Source: Xiphophorus maculatus (lineage: Eukaryota; Chordata; Actinopteri; Cyprinodontiformes; Poeciliidae). Taken from it: a stretch of 64,000 bases of DNA. Made by a program: the position numbers and the translations under genes. Below the pieces are notes generated by a model. The model worked only from the letters and a program-made list of their open reading frames with translations, had not been told where the DNA came from and made no database searches. The DNA lies in NCBI RefSeq assembly GCF_002775205.1, contig NC_036443.1, forward strand, positions 30,629,717-30,693,716. The letters run 5' to 3'. Below are positions 48,601 to 60,920 of the stretch, in pieces. The stretch's first letter is position 1. Every line of letters starts with the position of its first letter.

Positions 48601-51600
48601 CAGAAAACATAAATATGTTTCTGTTTTATAAATATTGGAAAAGACTGCGTGTTTGAAAAAGACAAAGTGTAACACATTTTCTTTCTTAACATTCCATGAA
48701 ATCAGGTGTTCAACTGGAGGCTCGTGGGCCAAGTCTGGCCTGTCAGAACCATTTTGTGGTCCTCAAGATTATTGACGGCCGCTTAAGTACAGGTTCAAAA
48801 AAAACTTTTGTATGCTTAAATATTTTCTGATGATGATTATTTGATATTATTTGATGTGGGTCATACTTGGATGAGACAGTTGTGGGTCGGATTTAATGAG
48901 TTTCGTCTTTTTCCTTCTCCTTTTTGAACTGGATATGGAAGTTTTGTTTTATGTTTATCTATTATTATGATATACATTTATGTTTTCTTCTTGATTCTTC
49001 ATTCTTTCTGTGGCAATTTACTTGTTTAAAATAAAGATTTAATTTCAAAAAAATGATTTTTATTTGTGTAGTGCCAAATTATGAGTGTGAAAATATGTTA
49101 GTTATTAAATTTTATGAAGCAGAGAAGCTATAATATTATAAGAGTTTATTAATGGGTTTTATCAATACATTCTGCCATAATTACCTGTTGCTAAGCTTTG
49201 TGCCTGTTGGCCACTAAATGGTAAGAAGTATTTATAAAAAGTAGCTAACCTGTAATCAAGAAGCAGGAAGACAAAATGAAACTAAATTCTTACCTGACCC
49301 ATTGGAGCAAACTGGGTAATTGTTGTTTTCGCACAACGCATCGTACCACATCCCAGAGCTGTCCATCACCCCACAGGACGGCATGTACCAAGGGAGGTTC
49401 GGCTCGCTCCGCTCCCAGTTCTGGAAGTTCAGCTCCTCACTTTGGTAAAAACCTCCAGACAACCACTTCCATCTGATCTCATCATGGTACAAACCGATCC
49501 AGGCCTGCTGGAAACCAGAGCAGTTCGGTTACATTCAGCATCACATTTCTTTTACTGACATGTTGTTGTCTCTTCTACTGCGAACTCAGGCTTTCAATTC
49601 TAAAGAGTTACTGAACATCAGACTCTGGAAAACAAGAAACCTGTGAGCAGAGGAAACTGATACTAAGAGCAGCTCTGCTTCAACAAATTTTTACTAAAGT
49701 AAAAGTAAAGAGTAGCCTTCCAAGAAATTACTCAACATTAAAGAATTATCTGGTAAAAAGTATCCTGAAGTAACTGATCAAATGATCAATCATTTAAGAT
49801 TTACAAATTACATCATCAGATGGACCAAAATATAAAGCTAAGTGGAAATTTTGGTATTTTAAGGATAAAAGTGATAATAATTCAAATGAGTAACAAAAAT
49901 TAACAAAATCATGCAAAAGAAAAGAATTCTTACAAATCATTTTCTTCCAATAATAAATAACAAAACCTGCAGGTGCGTGTCTGCATTTTTTGTTAAAACA
50001 TGTTTGTTTTTAATTCAGTGAATAAATTTTACTTGAGTAAAAATTACAGTCCTAAAAGTACATTTTTCAAAAAAGTTACTCAAGTAAATGTAGCTAGTTA
50101 TTAACCATAAGTAATGATTCATGGCATTAGACCAGAGATTTTTCTCAGTGCTTCGATGGGCGTCAGTCGGGTAAAATAGAAAACCTCCATAAAATAAGAT
50201 ATAATATACCGGTACTCAAAAATTACTTTTAAACTCAGATTTAAAAAGTTTGTTATTAAATTTCAGTATTTTAGGTTCAAAAACCTCATTTATCAATACA
50301 GGATTCTAAAGTGTTCATGTATGTATTTTACTACATAATCTACTGTTTTACAACCTGATCAAATGCAAATAAAACATTAAACTCATAGTTGTTGTGTAAA
50401 CAAACAGAACATTGGATAAAAACTGTTAAGATATGATCATTGCTGTATTTTAGAACGATATGGGTTCTAATGTTCAAATCTTTGTCTCATCTCCACACAT
50501 GGATTAACTGCAACCCGTGAAGATTGTGCTGTTCCTCAGCCAGAGTGGCTTTTCAGTTACAGCTGCCTGACCTTTGACTTCTTTCTCAGAATTTCTCAGT
50601 CAGAATTGTTTCTGCAAATCTAGTCTCAAAACTCAAATCAAATAAATTAGAAACAGGCTGTCAGTGTGGATAAAGGGCACGTTTACAAACCCGACAACAA
50701 AGAAGAAATGACTGATTTTTGTTACACGCTGGCATCATAATAGTCATTCACAATAATGTTTGATTATTTATTTGGGTTTGACATAAACAAACAAAAGTCA
50801 GATTTTTTGTTTTTTGTGGACCTAATGGTCTTCCGTAGATCTGACTGAGTTTGTAAATAGAAACGTTTTTACATCTCCATATCTGGTGCAGACAGACGCC
50901 AAGAAGACTCACAGCTGTAAGGAAGCATCGACTCAAGGCGGCTGCAGAGAAATGAACACAATTATGACAGAAATATTGAAAAGATGCTTAATTTATTTCC
51001 CTACTTCCCATTTTTGCAAAACCGAACCAGAGTCCGGTTTTTGTCTTTATCTAGCGGTTTTAGCTTTAGTCAGTCCTTATTCTGCTCCTTGAATGCAGAG
51101 TGAATACATTTCCATTAGTTATCAGGAGTTCCTGGTACTGAGAGGCAGAGAGTCCATGGAGTCATTACCATTGCAAACCTGATGGAAGTAAATCTAAAAA
51201 GCTGGCACAATGACACAATCTAAGCCCAAGGATTAGAGGATTTAATGTGATATTATGGGAGTTTCTTCAGAGTTACTTTGCATTTTGACCTAGAGCTGCT
51301 GACACGGCCTGCCTTGCATATTAACTGGACCGTTCCCGTCTCAACAGCCTGTGCAGCTGCAACGGCCTCCTTCACTCATCTGAGTCGTGTCGCTACGTTT
51401 CTGCATCTTTCCTGCTGCTCCCTCATCTGGCTGCACCCTAAAGGCGGAGAGACACTGAGAAGCATTCAGATGTTTGTTCTCTGGTAGAAACATGCAAAAG
51501 TACATCAGATTTTCCAAAAATTACAGTGTTGACACGTTCAACCTGTTTCTGAGAGAACGAGTCGCAGATTAAGAGATGTCCTTCCTGGGTTTGGTCCACA

Positions 51601-53964
51601 CAGCGGAGTCGCTGCAGCGCAGACAGCTGGATGGAGTGCTGCAGGGCGTGCCTCCACTAAACTCCAACACGGCTGGACGGGTCAGATTATTCTTGACCCG
51701 AACCCAATGGAGGAGTCTGGGTTTGGTGTGGAAAAACACAGTGTTGACTTCAACTGTGTGGTGAATTAAAGCACCGACTGACAGCCAGACCTTCTTGTCC
51801 AACATCAGTGTCTGACCTCACAAATGGTCCTCTGGAAGATTGACCTAATATTTAGACTTAGACTTAGACTTACTTTATTATCATTTTTATTATCATATTT
51901 TCTCCCAAACCTTCTGGAAAACCTTTCTTAAATAACTGAAGTGGTTGTAGCTACATAAAATGGACAAACATCACATTAAGCTTGTTTTTATTCAATTAAA
52001 TACTTTTTTAACTAACTGGTATTTTAGAAAAGTATCAATGTGGTTTAAGGACGAACCAGAGTACAGAAACGGCTCTTTTAAAAATTGTAAATGATTTTAG
52101 TTGTAATCTGGATTCACACAAACTCTCAGTCTTTGTGCTTTTGGATCTGAGTGCAGCTTTTGATACAATGGACCAACAAATCCTTTTAAACGGATTACAG
52201 CATCTAGTTGGTTCTGGTTCTGCTCTTCAGTGGTTCAGCTCCTATCTCACAGATATAACTTTTATGGTCAGTACATGTTCCTCACAGATCCATGATGTTA
52301 ACTGTGGCGTCCCACAAGGCTCTATTTTAGATCCTCTACTTTTTCATTTGTACATTTGTACATAAATCTTATCTTATCTTATCTTATCTTATCTTATCTT
52401 ATCTTATCTTATCTTATCTTATCTTATCTTATCTTATCTTATCTTATCTTATCTTATCTTACATGTTGCTGTTACATGTTCAGGAACCGTGGAATCAGTT
52501 TCCACAGTTCTGCTGACGACACTCAGATTTCCATCTCGTTGCCTCGGGTCGACCTCCAGCCCATCACTGCACTTTTTAAATTGCATTTCAGACATAAAGA
52601 CCTGGATGGTACAGAACTTTCTCCAGCTCAACCAGGACAAAACATTTTAATCATTTACCAGAGGATCAGAAAGAAATTAGAATTCAAAAATTATGAACTG
52701 CATCTTTCAAACCTTCAAAACAAGTCAGAAGGCTGGGCGTTCTTCTTGACTCTGAGCTACTTTTACTCCACATATTAAACAAATAGTTAAAACAGGATTT
52801 TATCATCTAAAAAATAAAGCCAGAGTTCGGCCTTTTCTCTCCCTCGCTGACACTGAGACGCTGATGCTTTTCTTTCCATCCGTGTAGAAAACTGTAATGC
52901 TGCTTTCTGGTCTCCCAATGAAAACTCTGCTCAGCCTTCAGCTGTTACAAAACTCTGCTGCCCGAGTCCTGACCAGGACCAGAGGCCGGCTCACACCACA
53001 GCTGATTTAAAATCACTGCACTGGTTCCCAGTACGTCTCAGGACTGATTTTAAGATTATTTTACTGGTTTTTAAATGTCTTAATGGTCTTGCACCATCTT
53101 ACCTTGCAGAGCTGCTGTTACCGTTTGCACCCCTGCGGACCCTCCGGTTCTCTGGCACCGGACTGTTAACAGTTCCCAGAATCAGAACTCACTGATGGTT
53201 CTGACGCTTCTTTCCAGTATCATGGCCCGTTTGTGGAACCGTCTGCCAGAGAACCTCAGGGCTGCAGAAAGTGTTGCTGTCTTTAAGAGCTCAAAACCCG
53301 ACTTTTAACTGTATTTGCTGAATTTAATCATTTCTCCCAGTCTGTGCATTTTACATGCACTTGTGTGTTTTTCCATGTTGTGTTGAGGATTAATTATTTG
53401 TTTTTGTTTGTTTTTGTTGACCTGCAGCACTTTGAGCTGCTGTTGGTATGAAGGGTCTTTATGAATAAAATTGACTGATTGATTAAAGTTAATCTGTTCA
53501 GAATGAAAATATCATACAGGATGTGCGTAAAGCCAAATATAACAAATTTATTTTAAGATAATAAATATTGAAATGTGGTGGAAAACCCACAAAAAAAAAA
53601 TACTGTAACAAAGTCCCTGAAATAAGCTTTGCAAAGAAACAGAAAAAGTAACTTTACGACAGTCGTGGAGTCCATCTGCTGCAGATCGGCCATGTTGTTC
53701 AGGATCGTCATGACGTCTTGGTTGTCCACGGTAACCAGGTCGGTGTAGGTTTCTCTGCAGTAGCTCCGAGCGTCGATCCAGTTCTTTGGCTCGTAAATGA
53801 AATGGTAGTGACGTTCAGAGGAGACGGAGCTCAGAGCTGCAGGGAAGAAACATTTTCACATCAACATTTCTCCTGTAAAAACCATAAATCACAGAAATAA
53901 AACTTAAATGTCTTTGTTTACACTCACCTGATACAGCAGCAAAGAACCACAGAACTTTCTCCAT
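45656..53964 (-). CDS. Two-CTLD secreted C-type lectin, gene 2
   Basis: Exons: 53,964-53,928 (signal [13 protein letters not shown]), 53,836-53,658 and 49,507-49,294 (CTLD1), 47,141-46,809 (CTLD2), 45,996-45,896 and 45,766-45,656 (tail, stop TGA 45,656-45,658). Total 975 nt, 324 residues. Exon lengths are 37, 179, 214, 333, 101 and 111 against 37, 185, 214, 333, 101 and 102 in gene 1. CTLD1: [31 protein letters not shown] (EPN), MWYDALC. CTLD2: [29 protein letters not shown] with WVDWTC. Gene 1's early cysteine (GSVCS) is Ser here (SSVSS). Tail: [33 protein letters not shown]. The 4.15-kb intron splitting CTLD1 holds an L2-like LINE. Probably a secreted mannose-type lectin and a tandem paralog of gene 1. 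Confidence 0.88.
47165..47553. repeat. Intronic block shared with 41,263-41,650 (copy 2)
   Basis: Second copy, with the same hairpin, immediately upstream (in gene sense) of the CTLD2 exon of gene 2. Confidence 0.75.
48119..48145. other. Perfect 13-bp palindrome arms
   Basis: TCTAGATTCTAGA, one C, then TCTAGAATCTAGA: a perfect inverted repeat that can form a hairpin. It abuts a hAT-like end and may be subterminal sequence of that element. Confidence 0.9.
48140..48208 (-). mobile_element. hAT-type terminal fragment
   Basis: On the minus strand it reads CACATGTGTCAAACTCGAGG then CCCGAGGGCCAAATCTGGCC, a terminal sequence common in fish and other vertebrate hAT elements. A related opposite-facing end (CAGGTGTTCAACTGGAGGCT) lies at 48,702-48,790. 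Confidence 0.5.
48702..48790 (+). mobile_element. hAT-type terminal fragment
   Basis: CAGGTGTTCAACTGGAGG followed by GGGCCAAGTCTGGCC has the same type of terminus as 48,140-48,208. The two ends point away from each other, so they do not bound one element. Confidence 0.4.
49508..52039. other. Intron 2 of C-type lectin gene 2, left part
   Basis: No exon or recognised repeat beyond short AT-rich stretches. Short frames near 50,750-50,950, 51,280-51,490 and 51,570-51,800 have no recognisable domains and no supported splice context. Confidence 0.45.
52040..53490 (+). mobile_element. L2/Maui-like LINE, degenerate
   Basis: Reverse-transcriptase motifs [37 protein letters not shown] and [11 protein letters not shown], followed by out-of-frame pieces of the L2 carboxy end and a GATTGATTAAAG tail. 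5'-truncated with broken frames. Inserted in sense opposite to the host lectin gene, inside its 4.15-kb intron. Confidence 0.85.
52367..52461. repeat. (ATCTT)n microsatellite inside the LINE
   Basis: 19 perfect or near-perfect 5-bp units, lying between the reverse-transcriptase segments LLFHLYI and the ADD box. Confidence 0.97.
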
Positions 53965-54039
53965 CTCTGCAGATTCACTGGTCTCCAGTCTGACTGCAGA
54001 AATCCAGATTCCTACTTTTAATCTGAAAATGCAAAATCT

Positions 54040-54078
54040 TGGACAAACTATTTGCATTTCAGACGACAGACATTTATA
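54040..54078 (-). promoter_or_regulatory. Candidate promoter of C-type lectin gene 2
   Basis: On the minus strand TATAAA is at 54,078-54,073, about 110 bp before the ATG, with an octamer motif ATGCAAAT just downstream. The matching region of gene 1 (about 44,030-44,066) keeps the context GAGACGACA but has AATAAA in place of TATAAA and a changed octamer. Transcription start is inferred near 54,045. Confidence 0.45.
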
Positions 54079-54139
54079 ACGATGCTTTCCCTAATATCTA
54101 ACCGCATCAAACACATTTTACATCCCAAATCTCTCATTT

Positions 54140-55367
54140 GACTCCAGAGTCTTTGCTACCTGCCGTCCTCCTCAGGTGCATCTTCACCTGAGAGTCAGTC
54201 AGACAGCTGTGACCCTCAGAACCACTTATTGACCCGGAAAACATCCTGCAGTCAGATGTTGGGGGACTTAAACGTCGCCACCTGTTACTCCCTTCGATCT
54301 GGGCACCAAATATCGGATGCAAAATTGCCATGAAATATTATTTTAGTGAAAATGGAAAGGTTAAAAAAACCTTTAACTCCTTAAATGTCGAGATTTGACA
54401 TTTAAGATTTGAAATGTAGCTAAGATCACCTGACCAATATATAAAAATTAGCCACCTACTGTACATTACATAAAAATATCTTTCCCTGTTGGAAAATAAT
54501 AAAGATTGATATTTTAATTGGATTTCAAGTGACTCAAACTCCACTGAACTCTTCTGGACTTCATCTAAAAGGCAACTGAATATTTTCAGAGAAGATAAAT
54601 CATGAAAAGTAGAATCTGTTCCAAAAACACAGTTTGGCCAAATTTCATGTCCTTTCCATGAAAACAGCCAAAGGTAATGGAAATCAGAATTTAAAAAAAC
54701 ACACACACAAATACCAGTAAGTGATCATGAAGGCTCAATTAAAAATCTATAAAAATAATCAATAAAATACCATTTTAAAAATCCATATAATTTGTATTTT
54801 TACCAGAAGTGAAATGTGACCTGATATAAAAACACGTAGATGAGTTTAAATGATATTTCTGGTCACTATTTATTTTATCAGGACAGATCTAATCGTTTGG
54901 CTTTTATTTACTTTATTTCTTTTCTCCTTTTATTTCTTCAAGCCTACAAGAACAGGAATGTGGCTCCCCCTGGTGGACAGCTGTACACATGCAGATTCAA
55001 TTATTGAGTAAATGGGATTTATTTAAAGAGAGGAGCTTAAATTTAAATGTGGATAAGTTTTAATATGTAATAATTTATGCATCTTGTTCCTGAAGAAAGA
55101 AAACAGAGCAACAATTTGAACTGAATCTGAGCTTTTTATTGATCTATTAATCAAAATGTCTTCTTCTGGAGATTTATTATATTCAGAGCCACAAAGAATC
55201 ATTTTAACATTGTGTTAAATATTCTATATGAGCCACCTCAGTTAAGCAGATAAAATAATAAGACTTGGTATTACTCAAAGGATGGCATCACTGTCAGAAC
55301 AACGTGGGGTTTATGTGAGAAGAGCAGGAAAATAAGGTGATAAATCCTGTAAATCCGTCTGTTCCTG
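54140..55367. other. Gene-less spacer
   Basis: AT-rich sequence between C-type lectin gene 2 and the truncated gene 3. No repeat or coding exon recognised. Confidence 0.5.
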
Positions 55368-56306
55368 TTAGAATCCGTCTTCCTTCCTCTCTGGGTAGAA
55401 AACGTTTCCATCTGGTCGTTTCTTCCAGCTCAGCTTCAAGTTTTCTTTTCCTTCCTGATCGATCAGCTTCTGCTGCAGCTGAGACACAAACATTCATTTA
55501 ATAGAGACTTTTACACCTCCAGCTCCAAACTCAAACTACATCACTTGCTTCATTTGCTTTGCATTGGGTTTCCATCTAATATGACAAAAATTCAGTGAGA
55601 ATCAGATTATCAACCTATTTAATGTAACATAAATTAATAAAAATATCAAATCCTCCTCTGCTGTCCAACATTTAACACGTTTTATTACTTTAGTTCCACT
55701 GAATGGATAAAACGCATCCAGATCCAATGATCTGTTCCTCATTCAGACCAGTGATTCAGATCAATCAGGTTTTAAAGGGCCGCCAGGGGGCGCCAGTGGG
55801 CAGGTTGCTGCCTTATTAAATTGTCTGGAATTAGAGGAGCAGTCTTTCAGTGGGAGGCAGTGGAGGGAAGTAACGTAGTACAAATACTTCGTTACTGTAC
55901 TTAAGTACAATTTTCGTGTATCTGTACTTTACTATATATATATATATATTAGTTAATAAATAATTAATTTATCACTTAAATATTCACTTATTATTGTTTT
56001 GCTAAGTTAAAGTCAGTTTTGCTCTATTTGTTTCGTAGGATTCTCCAGTTAAGTTTCTATTAGTTTGTTCTTTTATGTTGTGTCTCCCCCATGTGGTAGC
56101 TTTACGTTACTGCACCCCAATTTAAGCCTTTTGTTGTGTTCGCAGGTCAGTTTTGTTTGTGTTCAGAGTTCAGTTGACTTCAGTTAAATTGGCCCCAAAT
56201 TTGTTACTTATCCTTTGAATTATTCTTGCATTAAATCTTTATGCTTTATTAACCATTTTTGGAAGAATTAAATTGAAACTTTTTCTACTTTGAACACTTT
56301 TGTATT

Positions 56307-56386
<80 letters not shown>

Positions 56387-57281
56387 CTGAGATAACTAAG
56401 GTTAACATAAATAAAGAATTAAAATAGAAAGTCTTGTATAAAAAAGTAAAACATCAGCAGCATTTCTGACCTAAGATGACTGACTGTCATGGTAACAGGA
56501 TTTGTTCCTAATAACATCCTAAAGAGGTTTGAACCCTGGACAAAGTGTTGGACAGGACTCACCTGCTGCAGCAGCTCTTCCTGCAGGGTGGAGTCGTTCA
56601 GATCCAGGTAGGAGTTTCTCACCAGCTTCAGCTTCACCACATGCTTCGAATCTTTGGAAACCCAACAGGCCCAGTTACATCGGTTCTGTTTCTGTTATAC
56701 TGGCTGTTTTGATGCTAAACTTTATTGGTGCCTTTCAAGAGCAAAATTTATAACTGTCTGAAATAACTTAAAACTGAAACTTAATGGCATCCTCTTGTTT
56801 ATTTCCAATTTAATACAATTCAGACTTTAAATTTATTATTTTTTTAAATTAATGTTTTTATGGATAAACAAATGGAAAGTTTGAGCTAAAGAGATGGTTT
56901 CTTTTTACCCAACCTCCCATTAAAACAAGAGAAACTGATTATCAGCTGATGCGGTTAGATGAACTGGTAGCTAAACTACTTACTGCTACTTATATTTGCT
57001 GTAAGTAACAAACAGTGAAACCTAAAACGTAGTGAAGAATATTTTACCACTGAAGCAAACAAACGCTGTCTTCCTGGTACAGTCCCAGTCCTCCCATCTC
57101 CTTTGGTAGCCAGGGTCAAAGTTTGCTACTGCGCAGGTTTCTTTAGCTGAATTGGGCTCATTGCTTGACCAGTAGCTCAGCCAGCCTTTCCTTCCATCCA
57201 ACCACATCCAGGGGCTTCGGAAAAGTCCAGTCCAGGCGAACTGTCCCTCAGGAATCAGCTTCCTGATCCCGTCGTTCTCCG
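55368..57281 (-). pseudogene. Third C-type lectin, 3' exons only
   Basis: Exons 57,281-57,048 (second half of a CTLD), 56,651-56,563 (VVKLKLVRNSYLDLNDSTL) and 55,478-55,368 (LSWKKRPDGNVFYPER, stop TAA 55,368-55,370). Phases agree with genes 1 and 2. The CTLD part keeps FAWTGLF, NEPNSAKETC (EPN) and RRWEDWDC, so the calcium-site residues remain. The first half of this CTLD (the SYCRxxYTDL part), CTLD1 and the signal exon are not found up to 63 kb. Genes 1 and 2 have no intron at this point in CTLD2, so this is best read as a truncated paralog. A gene with far-off, unrecognised 5' exons is the alternative. Confidence 0.6.
56308..56382. repeat. (AT)n microsatellite
   Basis: Long TA/AT dinucleotide run with one C interruption, in the last-but-one intron of the truncated lectin. 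A shorter run lies at 55,935-55,950. Confidence 0.95.
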
Positions 57282-57603
57282 CTGGAAACGCAACAGGAAA
57301 CGCAATTCGCATTTTGACAATCTGTCTTTTCCTGATAAATTGGCAAGTAAAAAATATTCAAACCAGTTTTGTTTACATACTGAAGATCTCAGGTTGCACG
57401 AGCATCCGAACCTTTATGTAGAAGAACGAACATTTAAAATCCTAACACTGATAATAAAAGAAAAACAGGTCCTATTACAAACTATCTAGTAGTATGAATA
57501 GTAGTTAACGCATATTATTTCTGTATTTATTCACTTGTACTTATTACACGCTGTTATTATTTCACAAAATACAACAAGGTACAAGACAAAAACTCATCTA
57601 AGA

Positions 57604-57630
57604 GCGCGCCCCACACTTTGGGAACCACTG
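57604..57630 (-). mobile_element. hAT-type terminal fragment
   Basis: The minus strand reads CAGTGGTTCCCAAAGTGTGG then GGCGCGC, the familiar end of vertebrate hAT (Charlie-like) elements. The partner end was not identified. Confidence 0.5.
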
Positions 57631-58087
57631 GACTAAGGAATCACAGAACAACACTCACACCGTCTGTGGTGAACGAAAAGGAACTTTATTTGATAACAAT
57701 GAAGGCACAGAACAGACTTTCCCTCCAGGTCCAGAGAGACGAGTTTGTATCTTCATTTTTTCTGACAGTTATGCAGAAAACAAACTGCAAATATGCAGGA
57801 AAATAGTTGAAATATTTGACAAAATGTAAAATAACTTCCTTTGCAGGTCCCAGATCATAAATATGCCCCAAAATAATATCAAACTGTAGGATTTCTACAA
57901 GCTCAGGCAACAAAACACAAAATAAATTTAGATTATAAAATATCCTATAATAAAACTTCAAAGACCAACATTTGAGTTCATATACAGATATGTGCCTTTA
58001 CGTCACAAACAATCCACTAAACGGACTTAATAAAAAAAAAACTTTACTCAGTTTCAGTTTGTTCTTACAGATCCACCATGGACACCA

Positions 58088-59338
58088 GGGGCCTCATGCA
58101 TAAGAGGCGCAGTTTTCACACTGAAACTTGGTACGGAAACATTTTGAAAAGTGCGGCGCACAAAAAACCCCGGATGCATAAAGCCGTGCGCGCGCACGTG
58201 GCCGCGCACCTTTCCTTTATAGATCCTAATTTGCCGGAAGCAGATCAGCTGCTGCTCCGCCTGTCGCCTCCATAAATACATCTGAATGTAAATTAGTATA
58301 AATACCCGGAAGTCTGCCGCCACGTCAAGCAGTAACCATGGTAACGTCCTTGTTCGAAGCAGTATAAGTATTTATAATAATAATTATATATTTTTATTTA
58401 AATTATGCTTTGAGGACATAATGTCACCTCACAAAAATAAAAAGACATTTTAAAGAAAAAAAAATCCAAATAAAGAAAATAAAGAGATCCTGCAAACGCC
58501 AGTTAGAACAGCAGCGCGTTCAGACAGTCAGAGTCTTTGAGTGGGAATGTGGACCTTTAATCTAAATACCAGATGCTTCATGTCCAGAAGGCGCACTCAC
58601 AAAGCGGGCGACTGCAGCTGGACCGGTACCGGTACCGCAAGCTCCAGGATGATCAGTCTGGATTAATCTGAACGCTCATAAACCATCATCAACATTTCCC
58701 AGCTGATCGATCTGATCGATCTGATCATCCTCCCCTTGGTGATGTTCTCCATCAGAGCCAAAGCTCCTCAGGTAGCGGCTCACCTTTACGTGTGACGCAT
58801 TCACACCCTGATCACCTTAAAAATAATCAAACCTGTTGATTATTTTTCCAACCCTGTTTGCTTCTTTTAGTCAGAATGAAATGACCCCGTTTTGCGCTTC
58901 GGCGCTCGGACCGATGCGTTTCATCTTTATGAGACAGAAACTGAGAAAAAGTATTATTTACATTCTAGTGAGGTTTTCACATCCTTTTATTTTCATTTTC
59001 TTTATTTTGTCTGCGTGTTAACTTATTGTCTGAGGATAAATGCGGTTCAGTTTCATCGTTTACATTTAAACAATAAAATATTAAAATCATGAAAATCATC
59101 GGTTTGATGCTTCTTGGTCTAAATAACTGAATGTTGTCAGATTTCAGTGGATTTATGTGAGTTTTGACTGTTTGTAGTTTGAATTTGTCCACAGAAAAAG
59201 TTTGCGTGGCTGCCGCACATTTTCACGCCAGCGAAAACGTGCGCGTATATTTACGCAAACCTTGACGCAAAGTAAGTTTTTATACACGCCAACGTCTGCG
59301 TAAAATATGGCGCACGCACGCTTTATGCACGAGGCCCC
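58088..59338. mobile_element. MITE-like element with 16-bp terminal inverted repeats
   Basis: GGGGCCTCATGCATAA at the left and TTATGCACGAGGCCCC at the right are inverted repeats with one mismatch. The 1.25-kb interior is CpG-rich near both ends (for example GTGCGCGCGCAC), with no transposase frame. The termini resemble PIF/Harbinger-type or IS4EU-type fish elements, but no target duplication was clear. Confidence 0.6.
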
Positions 59339-60920
59339 AGAACTTTAAAAACTTCCCTAAAACAGAATGAAATCTTAGTTTTCACCTCCTGAGAGTCAAA
59401 CACGTGGTTCTCTCCGCTCCTCTAACACTGACCTTAGTGAGAATAAAAGCAATTAGACATTAAATTAGTGCAAAACATGCAAAACAATGCCCACCGACTG
59501 GCAGGAAGCTGAAGCGGTTAGTAATGTTGCAGAACCTGCAGCTCAGAACCAATCAACATGTTGGAAAACTCAGCGGTCCCTGAGGTCCAGTTACGCTGCA
59601 GAACCTGACAGACCCGTCCAGTCTGCTTCTAGTGCATGTTTTCCAGTCACAGTAAATGAAAACATAAAGACAACAGAAGAAAAGTGCAACAGTGACGACG
59701 ATAATTCAAAATAACATTAAATGAAAAAGGAATGAGCCTGTTGGTCGGTGCGGCGCTCACCGGCCTGCTGGACCGGATCTGACAGGAAGCCACCATAAAA
59801 ACAGGCTTTACTCCAAAATCTGTCACACTTTATATTTTCACACTTTGTGGAAAATTACAGATCTATTGCCAGTTTGATCTGATAAACCAAGTATCTGCTT
59901 TTGGCAGGGACTATGATTGCTGTTCAAAACAAAGAAGCTCCTACTTTTATTTATTATTTTTATGGCTTCCTGTTATTTTAATGAACTTGTAAATAAATCC
60001 ATCTGATAAAACAACACTTCTAACTTCTACCAGAGGCCTGGCATCAGCATGCTGGCCGATTCAGGGGACAACCAGACTGATCACATCAGAACGATTAGAC
60101 TTCATGCAAATAAACACGTCAGTTTGAACGGCATCCTGAGCAAACCAACTTAGATCAACTTCATTATTCAGCTTATCTGGGTGGTAATTATCAATCATTT
60201 CACATTCTGTCTAATTGTGTACCTCAACAGAAAATATTACAGAAGGACAGAAAAGATTTGAACTGATCCATATTTGGTGGCATCACAATTAAAATTGGTC
60301 CATCGAGTTCAAACGGCTCCAGAAACAGAAGTGGGATGGGGAACCCGGACCGAAGATGTGCTCAGTGTAATTTATTATTTATGGCAATAAATGATGAAAG
60401 TGATGATATAAAGTAAAAATATTCAGTCTCTTTGGCATCACTGCACACAGCAAGAGCCTCAAACCTAAATACTAACATTAATGCTTGTTTACCATCATAA
60501 AGGGACATGAACACAGCAGCTGCTTTAAAAAGGTAAGCAGTTATGAAATTAATCAGAAATCTTAAATAATGAAATTAGAAATGGAAACACCCAAACATGC
60601 TGCTAATGTGGTTCAAAACTAAATAAATTAGATCTTGTTGTCATGATGAATGATGAACTGAGCAGTCAAAGCAAACAGCAGAGAAAACTCACCCAGATAA
60701 TCCCAGGTTATTTGTACCAAAACTAATCTTAGTGTTTAAATGTTGTTTCATTCAACCGTTGAATCATTTTAAATCCTCCAGCAGCAGAGAAACATCCGAT
60801 CTGAGGGCGTCTCCTCAGATCAGTGGTGCTGCTTTAGCTTAGCATTCAGATTGATAAACTATTACAGGTACGAGTGACTCAGTCCAGGCTTACAAATGAA
60901 TGTTTGGGCTGTCTGTATAT
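59339..60920. other. Gene-less stretch
   Basis: No recognised gene or repeat. A 75-codon + frame at 59,487-59,714 has no similarity I recognise and no splice or promoter context. Confidence 0.5.

Noticed and set aside
59487-59714. 75-codon + frame as a new small gene
   Set aside because: No signal, domain, splice sites or conservation evidence in the window.
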